From: CAXBPY01 sp003455275
GTDB lineage: Bacteria; Bacteroidota; Bacteroidia; Chitinophagales; UBA10324
Reading direction: 5' to 3'
Length of the DNA: 21,966 nt
Assembly (NCBI GenBank): GCA_963977675.1
Contig: CAXBPY010000051.1
Location: forward strand, 1 to 21,966
Shown: positions 1 to 7,765 of the stretch, one piece after another
How positions within the stretch are numbered: the first letter of the stretch is position 1
Layout of the letters: every line of letters starts with the position of its first letter
Notes under the pieces: model-generated
The model's input: only the letters and a program-made list of their open reading frames with translations
What the model was told of the DNA's origin: nothing
The model's database searches: none
Made by a program: the position numbers and the translations under genes

Positions 1-30
1 TCAACCCAAAAGCTTGTGGTTACTCTCTAA
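1..30 (+). CDS. C-terminal end of a probable T9SS type A cargo protein (partial)
   Basis: The first frame is open from the window edge and gives nine residues, S-T-Q-K-L-V-V-T-L, before a TAA stop at 28-30. A short tail of the form Q-K-L-V-V just before the stop is how many Bacteroidota type A sorting domains end; compare M-K-L-I-V-Q at the end of the 692-residue protein in this window. If real, the gene runs in from the left and converges on icmF, leaving about 100 bases between them with no other gene. Nine residues are too few to prove anything, so this rests on the pattern and on the density of T9SS genes here. Confidence 0.35.
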   Translation, partial: STQKLVVTL

Positions 31-134
31 ATTTAAGATTGAGAAATTTTTGTACGGCAACTATTTCAACTCTTCACAATTTATCTCAGCCCACCTGTCT
101 CAGATTAATCGAGAGTCAAGACAAAATCAGCAAC

Positions 135-3100
135 TTACATATTCCTTCTATATTGCCCGCCTACTTCAAACAACGCAGAAGTGATTTGACCGAGTGAGCA
201 ATGCTTGCTTACTTCCATCAGGTGCTCAAACATATTTTTATTCTGCACCGCGGCGTGTTGTAAATCTTTCAGCAGCGAAGCAGATGTATCGGCGTGGAAT
301 GCGTGAAGGTTCTTCAGCATTTCGATTTGATATTCTTTTTCTTCAGTGGTGGCGCGAATCACTTCTTTCGGAAGAATGGTTGGCGAACCTTTCGAACTCA
401 GGAAAGTATTTACGCCGATGATGGGAAATTCTCCGGTGTGCTTGAGCGTTTCGTAATACAAACTTTCCTCCTGAATTTTTCCGCGCTGATACATCGTTTC
501 CATCGCACCGAGCACGCCGCCTCTTTCCGTGATGCGGTCGAACTCTGCGAGCACCGCTTCTTCCACTAAGTCGGTCAGTTCTTCAATGATGAAACTTCCT
601 TGTAACGGATTTTCATTTTTCGCGAGACCTAATTCTTTATTGATGATGAGCTGAATCGCCATCGCGCGGCGAACACTTTCTTCCGTCGGCGTAGTGATGG
701 CTTCGTCATAAGCATTTGTGTGAAGCGAATTGCAATTATCGTAAATCGCATAGAGCGCCTGCAGCGTGGTGCGTATGTCGTTAAAGTCAATTTCCTGCGC
801 GTGCAAACTGCGACCTGAAGTTTGAATGTGATACTTCAGCATCTGGCTACGCTCGTTCGCTCCGTATTTCAGCTTCATTGCTTTCGCCCACAATCTTCTT
901 GCAACACGACCAATCACCGCATACTCAGGGTCAATTCCATTGGAGAAAAAGAAAGAAAGATTCGGAGCGAAGTCGTCAATCTTCATTCCTCTACTCAAAT
1001 AATATTCTACATAAGTGAAACCATTTGCGAGCGTGAATGCGAGTTGCGAAATGGGATTTGCTCCCGCTTCCGCAATGTGATAACCGCTGATGGAAACAGA
1101 ATAAAAATTTCTGACTTTGTGTTGGATGAAATAATCCTGCACATCACCCATCAGCCGCAGAGAAAATTCTGTAGAGAAAATACAAGTGTTCTGTGCCTGG
1201 TCTTCTTTCAGAATATCCGCCTGCACCGTGCCGCGAACTGCCGAAAGTGTTTGCGCTTTTATTTTCTGATACACTTCCTTCGGCAACACATCTTCACCTG
1301 TAACACCGAGCAACATCAAGCCGAGTCCGTCGTTTCCTTCAGGTAATTCTCCCTGGTATTTTGGTCTCTTTAATTTTTTTTCTTTGAAGAGCGAATCAAT
1401 TTTTTTATTCACTTCATCAGTCAATCCATTCTCCTTAATATATTTTTCACACTCCTGGTCAATCGCTGCATTCATAAAGAACGAAGTGAGAATTGCCGCA
1501 GGACCATTGATGGTCATGCTCACAGAAGTTTTCGGATTGGTGAGTTCAAATCCGCTGTAAAGTTTTTTCGCATCATCCAAACAACAAATGCTCACGCCGC
1601 TGTTGCCGACCTTTCCATAAATATCCGGACGATGTTCAGGGTCGCGACCATAAAGTGTTACACTATCAAATGCAGTTGACAATCTTTTTGCGGGCAATCC
1701 TTTCGACACATAGTGGAAGCGACGATTGGTTCTTTCCGGTCCGCCTTCGCCGGCGAACATGCGCGCCGGGTCTTCGCCTTCGCGCTTAAATGGAAACACA
1801 CCCGAGGTGTAAGGAAATTCTCCGGGAAAATTTTCTTGCATCACCCAGCGAACAATTTCGCCCCACGATTCAAATCGCGGAACAGAAACTTTCGGAATCT
1901 GCAAATGCGAGAGCGACTCAGTGTGCGTTTTCACTTTCACATCTTTTCCTCTCACCTGATATACATAAAATTCGTTGCGGTAATTGTCACACTTCTTTTT
2001 CCATTCAGCAATCAGCTTCTTCACCTGACCATCAAGGTTCAATTCATTTTCTGCATACAATTCTTCGAGTTGCTTCTTTAGTTTTTCCTTGTCAGAAATT
2101 TTTGAAGAAGAAAGTGTATCAATTGTTTTTCGAATGCTGAAAAGTTCCTGTGCGATTTTGCTTTGCTGAGAACTCCACTCATCATACTTGCGGTTGTTCT
2201 CCGAAATCTCGCTGAGGTAACGCGTGCGCGAAGGCGGAATGATATACACCTTCTCGCTCATTTCTTCTCCCGCAACAAAGTGCGAAGAAAATTTCGCTCC
2301 GGTTTTTTCATCAATCTTATCAATGACCGCGCGATACAAACTATTCATTCCCGGGTCGTTGAACTGCGAAGCGATTGTTCCGAACACCGGAATTTTCTCA
2401 TCTGGTGTTTCGAACAATTGATGATTGCGCTTGTATTGTTTCTTCACATCGCGCAACGCATCGAGCGCGCCGCGCTTGTCGAATTTGTTGAGCGCAATGA
2501 TGTCGGCGAAATCGAGCATGTCAATTTTCTCCAACTGCGATGCAGCTCCATATTCGGGAGTCATCACATATAAACTCACATCGCTGTGGTCGGTGATTTC
2601 TGTATCACTCTGACCAATGCCGGAAGTTTCGAGAATGATTAAATCGTAACCGGCAGCTTTCACAATGTCGAGCGCTTCCTTCACATATTTCGAGAGCGCG
2701 AGATTCGATTGACGAGTCGCGAGCGAGCGCATATACACTCGAGGATTGTTTATGCTGTTCATGCGGATTCTGTCGCCGAGCAGTGCGCCGCCTGTTTTTC
2801 TTTTTGACGGGTCAACAGAAATTATTGCAATTGTTTTCTCTTTAAAGTCAATGAGAAATCTGCGAACGAGTTCATCTACGAGAGAAGATTTTCCTGCACC
2901 ACCAGTTCCGGTGATTCCGAGAATGGGTGTTGCAACTGACTTTGCTTTTTTGTGAACTTCATTCAGCACCGGCTTTGCTTCATCCGGAAAATTTTCTGCA
3001 GCCGAAATAATTTTTGCAATGGAAGCCGGATGTTTCTGGTCAAGATGTTTCAGTTCACCATTCAATGAATGACCCGTTGCGAAATCAGATTTCTGTAACA

Positions 3101-3515
3101 GGTCGTTAATCATTCCCTGCAATCCCATTGAGCGACCATCATCCGGATGATAGATTCTCGTGATGCCGTATTCATGCAACTCTTTTATTTCATCAGGCAA
3201 AATAGTTCCGCCGCCGCCGCCAAAAATTTTAATGTGACCACAACCATTTTCCTTCAACATGTCGTGCATGTATTTGAAAAACTCATTGTGCCCGCCTTGA
3301 TAACTTGTTATTGCAATCGCCTGCGCATCTTCCTGTATCGCACAGTCCACAATCTCTTTCACACTTCTGTCGTGACCCAAGTGAATCACTTCCGCTCCAC
3401 TCGCCTGTATAATGCGGCGCATGATATTGATCGCCGCATCGTGCCCGTCGAATAGCGATGCCGCCGTTACAATTCTGATTTTGTTTTTTGGTTTATAAAC
3501 TTCAACTGGTTTCAT
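135..3515 (-). CDS. icmF: Fused isobutyryl-CoA mutase IcmF (B12 domain, MeaB-like GTPase, mutase)
   Basis: Adenosylcobalamin-dependent carbon-skeleton mutase interconverting isobutyryl-CoA and n-butyryl-CoA (some members also take isovaleryl- or pivalyl-CoA), fused to the G-protein that loads and protects the cofactor. Cytoplasmic. Three parts are visible in 1126 residues. The B12-binding domain (about 10-145) has D23-G-H25 with the axial His and a Gly-rich loop at 99-103. The MeaB-like GTPase (about 195-410) has a P-loop at 203-211, E-T-S-G-I-G-Q at 296-302 and N-K-F-D at 343-346. The mutase barrel (about 540-1126) has S-I-S-G-Y-H carrying the catalytic His. By eye, F587 and Q775 replace the Tyr and Arg that hold the carboxylate in methylmalonyl-CoA mutase, which supports the IcmF call over MCM. 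Length is normal for the family. ATG start, followed upstream by a divergent promoter region. Confidence 0.95.
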   Translation of the reverse strand: MKPVEVYKPKNKIRIVTAASLFDGHDAAINIMRRIIQASGAEVIHLGHDRSVKEIVDCAIQEDAQAIAITSYQGGHNEFFKYMHDMLKENGCGHIKIFGGGGGTILPDEIKELHEYGITRIYHPDDGRSMGLQGMINDLLQKSDFATGHSLNGELKHLDQKHPASIAKIISAAENFPDEAKPVLNEVHKKAKSVATPILGITGTGGAGKSSLVDELVRRFLIDFKEKTIAIISVDPSKRKTGGALLGDRIRMNSINNPRVYMRSLATRQSNLALSKYVKEALDIVKAAGYDLIILETSGIGQSDTEITDHSDVSLYVMTPEYGAASQLEKIDMLDFADIIALNKFDKRGALDALRDVKKQYKRNHQLFETPDEKIPVFGTIASQFNDPGMNSLYRAVIDKIDEKTGAKFSSHFVAGEEMSEKVYIIPPSRTRYLSEISENNRKYDEWSSQQSKIAQELFSIRKTIDTLSSSKISDKEKLKKQLEELYAENELNLDGQVKKLIAEWKKKCDNYRNEFYVYQVRGKDVKVKTHTESLSHLQIPKVSVPRFESWGEIVRWVMQENFPGEFPYTSGVFPFKREGEDPARMFAGEGGPERTNRRFHYVSKGLPAKRLSTAFDSVTLYGRDPEHRPDIYGKVGNSGVSICCLDDAKKLYSGFELTNPKTSVSMTINGPAAILTSFFMNAAIDQECEKYIKENGLTDEVNKKIDSLFKEKKLKRPKYQGELPEGNDGLGLMLLGVTGEDVLPKEVYQKIKAQTLSAVRGTVQADILKEDQAQNTCIFSTEFSLRLMGDVQDYFIQHKVRNFYSVSISGYHIAEAGANPISQLAFTLANGFTYVEYYLSRGMKIDDFAPNLSFFFSNGIDPEYAVIGRVARRLWAKAMKLKYGANERSQMLKYHIQTSGRSLHAQEIDFNDIRTTLQALYAIYDNCNSLHTNAYDEAITTPTEESVRRAMAIQLIINKELGLAKNENPLQGSFIIEELTDLVEEAVLAEFDRITERGGVLGAMETMYQRGKIQEESLYYETLKHTGEFPIIGVNTFLSSKGSPTILPKEVIRATTEEKEYQIEMLKNLHAFHADTSASLLKDLQHAAVQNKNMFEHLMEVSKHCSLGQITSALFEVGGQYRRNM

Positions 3516-3540
3516 TTTCTATTCTCTGATTTCAGTGGAG

Positions 3541-3568
3541 CGAAAATACAAGTGACACCTTCAACAAG
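3541..3568 (-). promoter_or_regulatory. Candidate icmF promoter
   Basis: Read on the minus strand, CTTG (3565-3568) is followed after 16 bases by TATTTTCG (3541-3548), which differs from the Bacteroidota -7 box TAnnTTTG at one base. It would start transcription roughly 20 bases before the icmF ATG. The bases after the box (CTCC) match those at the candidate ABC-operon promoter at 15903-15930, which has the same spacing. Found by eye only. Confidence 0.4.
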
Positions 3569-3694
3569 TATTACCCAACAAATGCCGGACTATCTGAAAA
3601 ATCAGAAATTAATTGATAAGAATTCCGCTTTCTTTTTTTTACTAGAAATCCAAACCTTGAGGCAATTCGTTCGTAGAGTGTTAGGCAATGCAAC

Positions 3695-3724
3695 TTTGAA
3701 ATTTGATTCCTGCTCTTACATTGA
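3695..3724 (+). promoter_or_regulatory. Candidate promoter of the HAD phosphatase gene
   Basis: TTTG at 3695-3698 and TACATTGA at 3717-3724 are 18 bases apart and resemble the Bacteroidota -33/-7 pair. The position predicts a leader of only about 15 bases before the GTG start at 3746. The -7 box is imperfect at its last two bases. Confidence 0.3.
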
Positions 3725-3745
3725 GCACCGAAACATAAAAACACA

Positions 3746-4393
3746 GTGGCAATAAAGAACATCATCTTCGACTACGGTAAGGTTATCATCAATCTTGATT
3801 TCGATTTAACCCGTGCAGCTTTCGAAAGAGAAGGCGTGAACAATTTCAATTCACTGTTTACCGAATTCAGTCAGCAACCCTTCTTCCACCTGTTTGATTG
3901 CGGATTGATTTCAGAAGAGGAATTCAGATTGCATTTACGCACCGCGACAGGACTTGAACTCAGCGATTCAAAAATTGATGAATGCTGGAATGCCATGCTG
4001 CTTGATATTCCACAGAGCCGCATGAAATTTTTAGATGAGATGAAAAAGGAGTACAAAACATTTATGCTCTCAAACACCAACAGTATTCACCTAGATGCGC
4101 TGAGTGTTTATCTCAAAAAAACTTTTTCTATTTCTGATATTGCTGAAAAATTTTCCAAAGCTTATTACAGTTGCCGCTGCGGAATGCGAAAGCCCGACGA
4201 AAAAATATTTCAGTTGGTGATGAGCGAAAACAATCTTGATCCCGCTGAAACTTTATTCATTGATGACTCGGCCGTGAACATTGAAACTGCCGACCAGCTA
4301 GGGTTGCATGTGATTCTTCTGATGCCCGGCGACAACCTTGAAGCGAAAGTGATGGAATATCTCGCTTCGCATAAGGAAACTGTACTGCACTAA
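3746..4393 (+). CDS. HAD superfamily IA hydrolase (YihX-like phosphatase)
   Basis: Small cytoplasmic phosphatase of the haloacid dehalogenase superfamily; substrate unknown. All four motifs are visible in 215 residues. Motif I is F-D9-Y-G-K-V, with Gly at the Asp+2 position as in the YihX-type F-D-x-G-N-V proteins. Motif II is L-S109-N-T-N. Motif III is R-K149-P-D. Motif IV is F-I-D173-D174-S. The helical cap lies between motifs I and II (about 15-95). YihX is a sugar-phosphate phosphatase, so a sugar phosphate is possible given the glycan genes nearby, but this is inference. The start is GTG at 3746: an in-frame stop at 3722-3724 leaves no room for an upstream ATG. It is divergent from icmF and convergent with the GT4 gene that follows. 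Confidence 0.88.
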   Translation: MAIKNIIFDYGKVIINLDFDLTRAAFEREGVNNFNSLFTEFSQQPFFHLFDCGLISEEEFRLHLRTATGLELSDSKIDECWNAMLLDIPQSRMKFLDEMKKEYKTFMLSNTNSIHLDALSVYLKKTFSISDIAEKFSKAYYSCRCGMRKPDEKIFQLVMSENNLDPAETLFIDDSAVNIETADQLGLHVILLMPGDNLEAKVMEYLASHKETVLH

Positions 4394-4395
4394 AG

Positions 4396-4417
4396 CCTCA
4401 TCCCCGAAGGGGAAAGG
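4396..4417. terminator. Hairpin between two convergent genes
   Basis: TCCCC (4401-4405) pairs with GGGGA (4409-4413) around a GAA loop, and outer CCT and AGG triplets extend it with a small bulge. It fills most of the 39 bases between the stops of the HAD gene and the GT4 gene, where a shared terminator would sit. There is no strong T-run on either side, so it is not a textbook intrinsic terminator. It may instead be one copy of a short extragenic repeat. Confidence 0.35.
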
Positions 4418-4432
4418 AACATTCGCAAAAAA

Positions 4433-5506
4433 TTATTTGCTTATTGAATTAAGAAGCGTGAGATATTTCTCCCGCATCGCATTTACCGAATAATTATTTT
4501 CAATATGTGTGCGCGCATTTTCGATCACTGATTCTCTCTCTGTTTTATTCTGTAGAAGAGTGGAAAGAATTTTCTGCCAATCACTATCCGTTGAGGCAAT
4601 CCAGCCGGTTAGCTTGTCAAGTACAATTTCAGTATTCACTCCAACAGGTGAAGCAACACTGGGAACGCCAACCGCCATGTATTGAAGCAACTTGAATCCG
4701 CACTTGCCTTTGCTCCATTCATCATTTGGCAATGGCATAATTCCGATATCAAATTGTTGAAGCTCGCTGATTTCAGTTTCCTTTTTCCATTCAATGAAGC
4801 GATACGATTTCAGTGGCAATTGCAAATCTTTATTTGAAATAATCCTTAATTCAAATTGAAACTGCTCTTCTATTTTTTTGAAAACAGGCATAAGTGCATT
4901 GAGATAATAGGTAGTGCTGTGGCTGCCCGTCCATCCAATCACAGGAATGGTATTATTTTTTTTTCCCGGAAGATGATAGCTGGTGTCAATGGTGGTTGGA
5001 ATAAATTCCACTGAGTGGTTAAACTGAAAAGCATATTCACACAAATATTTATTTCCGCATGTAACAACAGATGCCCATTTACAAATACTCCCAACTTTAT
5101 TATACCACTTAAATCGATTAGCGAAACCGTTGCTGGCCGACACATTCGGTTTCCAGATGGCATCATCAAAATCATAAATGAATTTCCGGTGAAAAATTTT
5201 TGCAATCACCCATTCAAAAAATGGCGGACCAATTGGCGCTGCTTCACGGTGAATAAAAATTGCATCAGCACTTCTGATTCGAAAGAGCAGAAAAAATCTA
5301 CGGGCAAAACCAGTAAGTAATCCAAAAAATTTTTGAAAGTATTTTCCTTTCTGATAAAGAACCTTCCATGCGCTTATGCTCCAGAACGAATGCAGTTCGC
5401 ATTGCCATCCATTCTTTTCAAAGTGAGACAAATATTGCTCGAAGCGGAAACGCTGACTTGGCGCTTCTCCCAATGGATACGGAGCAATGATGAGGAGCTT
5501 TTTCAC
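4433..5506 (-). CDS. Glycosyltransferase family 4 (GT-B fold)
   Basis: Retaining GT-B glycosyltransferase expected to add a sugar from a nucleotide-sugar donor to a glycan or lipid-linked intermediate at the cytoplasmic face of the inner membrane. In 357 residues the N-terminal Rossmann half begins I-I-A-P-Y-P and carries Y-D-F-D-D-A-I-W (111-118). The C-terminal donor half has G-W-T-G-S (191-195) and K-C-G-F-K-L-L-Q-Y-M-A-V-G-V-P (268-282), the family's C-terminal signature with E293 following. The start is GTG (5504-5506), and its GTGA overlaps the TGA stop of the upstream GT4 gene, so the two are probably translationally coupled. Donor and acceptor cannot be read from sequence. A hydrophobic patch at 60-80 may touch the membrane. 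Confidence 0.85.
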   Translation of the reverse strand: MKKLLIIAPYPLGEAPSQRFRFEQYLSHFEKNGWQCELHSFWSISAWKVLYQKGKYFQKFFGLLTGFARRFFLLFRIRSADAIFIHREAAPIGPPFFEWVIAKIFHRKFIYDFDDAIWKPNVSASNGFANRFKWYNKVGSICKWASVVTCGNKYLCEYAFQFNHSVEFIPTTIDTSYHLPGKKNNTIPVIGWTGSHSTTYYLNALMPVFKKIEEQFQFELRIISNKDLQLPLKSYRFIEWKKETEISELQQFDIGIMPLPNDEWSKGKCGFKLLQYMAVGVPSVASPVGVNTEIVLDKLTGWIASTDSDWQKILSTLLQNKTERESVIENARTHIENNYSVNAMREKYLTLLNSISK

Positions 5507-6732
5507 TTCGAAAGTTTTTGATAAACAGAAAAGTATTTTTCAATTCCTTTTTCGAGTGAATAAAATTTTTCAGCTCCGCTACGGATTTTTTCTGCGCTGA
5601 AATTATTCAATTCGCCTTTCACAATTCGATCGGCGATTTGATTAAAAGATTTTTCATTCATTGTATCAATCACAAATCCTGCATTGCTGTCGTTCACAAT
5701 TAAATCAGTATCGCCTACTCCGCTGTTGCAGATGATTGGAATTCCCATGCTCATGATTTCACCTTGCTTCACAGGTGATGAGGCTTTTTTACTGAATGAC
5801 TGCTTAATAAAAAATACGGAAGCATCAGAACACTTCAGCAGCAACGGCATTTCGTTTCTTGATGCTTTTAACAATACAATACTTTCATCAGAAATATTTT
5901 TTGCCCGCGCTTTATTCAAAACAAATTCTCTTTCTTCCGGAGTAATGAAAAGAAATTTTGCAGAAGGAATTTTTTTCTGAATGCAAGAAAAAAATTCCAG
6001 CATCTCGTCGCACAAATACCAGGTGCCGATACTCCCGCAATAAGAGAGAACAAACTTTGCATCACTCAAGCCGAACTCCGATTTCTTTTTCTGAATTTCG
6101 GAATCAGAAATTTTTTTTGAATCAAAAAGATTCATATCCACACAGCAGGGAATTACTTCAAGGCTCAGAGGTTGGTTCTTGATTTTTTTCCAGGTGAGAA
6201 TTTCCTGCTTTGCATTTTCAGTGAGAGAAACAATTGCATCAGCATTTTCTAAAAACAATTTCTCCTTCCGCTTGAAGTAATTGTAAACGGTTCTGTAAAC
6301 CGGATTTTTCAAATTCCATATTGCACCTTCCACTCTTTCATCAGCCCAGAAGCCACGCATATCGAATATGAATTTGACTCCGAAATTTTTTTTCATCCAT
6401 AAACCCACAATAGCGGCGACATAACTGCGGCAGTGAATCGCTTCAATTTTTTTTTCATGAAAAAGTTTTTCAGAAAGCAACATTATTTTCCTTATGTCAC
6501 GAATGGTAGAAATCACCGGCGGCTTCTTTGTATATTCAATCGGGAACCAATCGATGCCGGCGTCTGACATTATTTTCCAAACTCGGGTTCGCTCATTTTT
6601 CTTTTCTGATTTTTCTGCGCTGATAAGAGCTATCTCGTGTCCTAGTTTTACTAAGCCTTTGAGATATGGAATCACCTGACTCTGCCCAAGTGGGTCAGTC
6701 ATTCCATCATAAGATATATAAAGCACTTTCAT
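5503..6732 (-). CDS. Glycosyltransferase family 4 (GT-B fold)
   Basis: First gene of a two-gene GT4 transcription unit. The 409-residue protein starts M-K-V-L-Y-I-S-Y-D-G-M, a usual opening of the N-terminal Rossmann domain. It has F-D-M-R-G-F-W-A-D-E (123-132), a segment typical of GT4 enzymes that build capsule or O-antigen chains. The C-terminal half has Y-C-G-S-I-G-T-W-Y (231-239) and the donor-site E325-I-M-S-M-G-I-P-I followed by D341-T-D. ATG start at 6730-6732. It is divergent from the GT2/GT-C pair, with about 100 bases of shared upstream DNA. Likely role: assembly of a surface polysaccharide or glycolipid. The sugar is unknown. Confidence 0.87.
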   Translation of the reverse strand: MKVLYISYDGMTDPLGQSQVIPYLKGLVKLGHEIALISAEKSEKKNERTRVWKIMSDAGIDWFPIEYTKKPPVISTIRDIRKIMLLSEKLFHEKKIEAIHCRSYVAAIVGLWMKKNFGVKFIFDMRGFWADERVEGAIWNLKNPVYRTVYNYFKRKEKLFLENADAIVSLTENAKQEILTWKKIKNQPLSLEVIPCCVDMNLFDSKKISDSEIQKKKSEFGLSDAKFVLSYCGSIGTWYLCDEMLEFFSCIQKKIPSAKFLFITPEEREFVLNKARAKNISDESIVLLKASRNEMPLLLKCSDASVFFIKQSFSKKASSPVKQGEIMSMGIPIICNSGVGDTDLIVNDSNAGFVIDTMNEKSFNQIADRIVKGELNNFSAEKIRSGAEKFYSLEKGIEKYFSVYQKLSK

Positions 6733-6836
6733 TTTTTAGTCAGGGTGGCAAAAATGGTGAGCATTGAATTGATGTTTGCTTTCGTACAGCAAAAGATTTC
6801 CCTATCATTGTTCTGAAGAAAAAATCTGACGCCAAA
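6733..6836. promoter_or_regulatory. Divergent intergenic region between the GT4 and GT2 units
   Basis: These 104 bases must hold promoters for both directions. On the plus strand TATCATTG (6803-6810) is one base from TAnnTTTG, with TTTC 19 bases upstream (6780-6783). On the minus strand CATTTTTG followed by CCACC, about 15 bases before the GT4 ATG, is a weaker candidate. An inverted repeat, TTTGCT (6775-6780) and AGCAAA (6788-6793) around a 7-base spacer, lies close to the middle and could be an operator. All by eye. Confidence 0.35.
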
Positions 6837-7754
6837 ATGGACATATCTCTTGTAGTTCCTATTTACAATGAAGAACTTCTGATTAATAGTCTATTGGATG
6901 AAACTACTTCTTCATTAAATAAAATTAGCGAAGATTTTGAAATCATTTGCGTGGATGATGGAAGTCGCGATTCAAGCCTTGAAAAAATTCTTGCCTACCG
7001 GAAAAAAGATTCGCGGGTGAAGGTGGTAATTCTCAGCCGTAACTTCGGGCATCAGGCAGCTTATACCGCTGGACTTAGCTATGCGAAAGGAAATTTCATC
7101 GGTATGATGGACGGCGACTTGCAGGATCCACCGGCTTTATTTTCAAAGATGTACGACATGCTACAAACAAAGAATTTTGATGTGGTATTTGGACATAGGG
7201 AGGCACGAAAAGAGAAATTCATGAAACGAATGCTTATTCTTTTGTTTCATAAAATATTCAGCCGACTTTCAAACATTAATGCTCCGGCTGATGTTGGAAA
7301 TTTTTCAATGATGACTCGCGGTGCATTAAAAGCATTTCTGAGCTTGCAGGAGAAAAACCGTTACCTTCCAGGACTTCGCTACTTTATCGGATTCCGACAG
7401 GGATTTGTTGAATATAAAAGAAGTGACCGGGAAATTGGTGAAGCGAAAATGAATTTCACAAAACTTTTTAAGCTCGCTCTTGATGCAATTTTTTCTTTTT
7501 CAAAAATACCTATCAGGTTGTGTTGGATAATTGGTTTGATCGGAATATTATTTTCAATTGGCGGTTCAGCGGTTGTACTTTATAAAAAAATGACCGGCGA
7601 TGCAATAAGTGGATGGACCTCGGTTTTGACAAGCATGTATTTTCTAGGAAGTGTTCAGCTTTTCTTTCTTGGGATAATAGGTGAATACATCCATCGCATC
7701 TTTGTAGAAACACAAAATCGCCCGATTTTTATTGTCAGAGAATTTGTTGATTAA
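6837..7754 (+). CDS. GT2 polyprenyl-phosphate glycosyltransferase (DPM1/GtrB-like)
   Basis: Transfers a sugar from a nucleotide donor to a polyprenyl phosphate at the cytoplasmic membrane face, giving a lipid-linked sugar for later use outside. The 305-residue protein has a GT-A domain at 1-220 with V-V-P-I-Y-N-E (6-12), V-D-D-G-S-R-D (39-45), the family hallmark N-F-G-H-Q-A-A (69-75), and the metal/nucleotide motif D92-G-D-L-Q-D-P-P (92-99). Two C-terminal membrane segments (about 227-248 and 262-287) fit the GtrB/ArnC/DPM1 subfamily with a two-helix anchor. The length is usual. The gene is followed after 11 bases by a GT-C-like membrane transferase, the expected user of its product. ATG start at 6837. 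The donor sugar is not predictable from sequence. Confidence 0.9.
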   Translation: MDISLVVPIYNEELLINSLLDETTSSLNKISEDFEIICVDDGSRDSSLEKILAYRKKDSRVKVVILSRNFGHQAAYTAGLSYAKGNFIGMMDGDLQDPPALFSKMYDMLQTKNFDVVFGHREARKEKFMKRMLILLFHKIFSRLSNINAPADVGNFSMMTRGALKAFLSLQEKNRYLPGLRYFIGFRQGFVEYKRSDREIGEAKMNFTKLFKLALDAIFSFSKIPIRLCWIIGLIGILFSIGGSAVVLYKKMTGDAISGWTSVLTSMYFLGSVQLFFLGIIGEYIHRIFVETQNRPIFIVREFVD

Positions 7755-7765
7755 AAAAAATATGA

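Noticed and set aside
31..134. The 104 bases between the left-edge tail and icmF as a possible small gene
   Set aside because: Minus-strand frames here are closed by stops within about 20 codons, and no RNA structure or repeat was found.
822..1346. A 174-codon plus-strand open frame inside icmF
   Set aside because: It is antisense to the conserved mutase domain, has no recognisable domain and is rich in Cys, His and Arg as expected for a shadow frame.
3195..3224. Run of glycines in icmF (residues 99-103) as a low-complexity or frameshift error
   Set aside because: IcmF proteins normally have this Gly-rich loop at the B12 site, and the frame continues intact.
3552..3755. Small open frames of 64-67 codons on both strands between icmF and the HAD gene
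   Set aside because: They overlap the divergent promoter region and the HAD start, have no start signal or family likeness, and read as chance frames.
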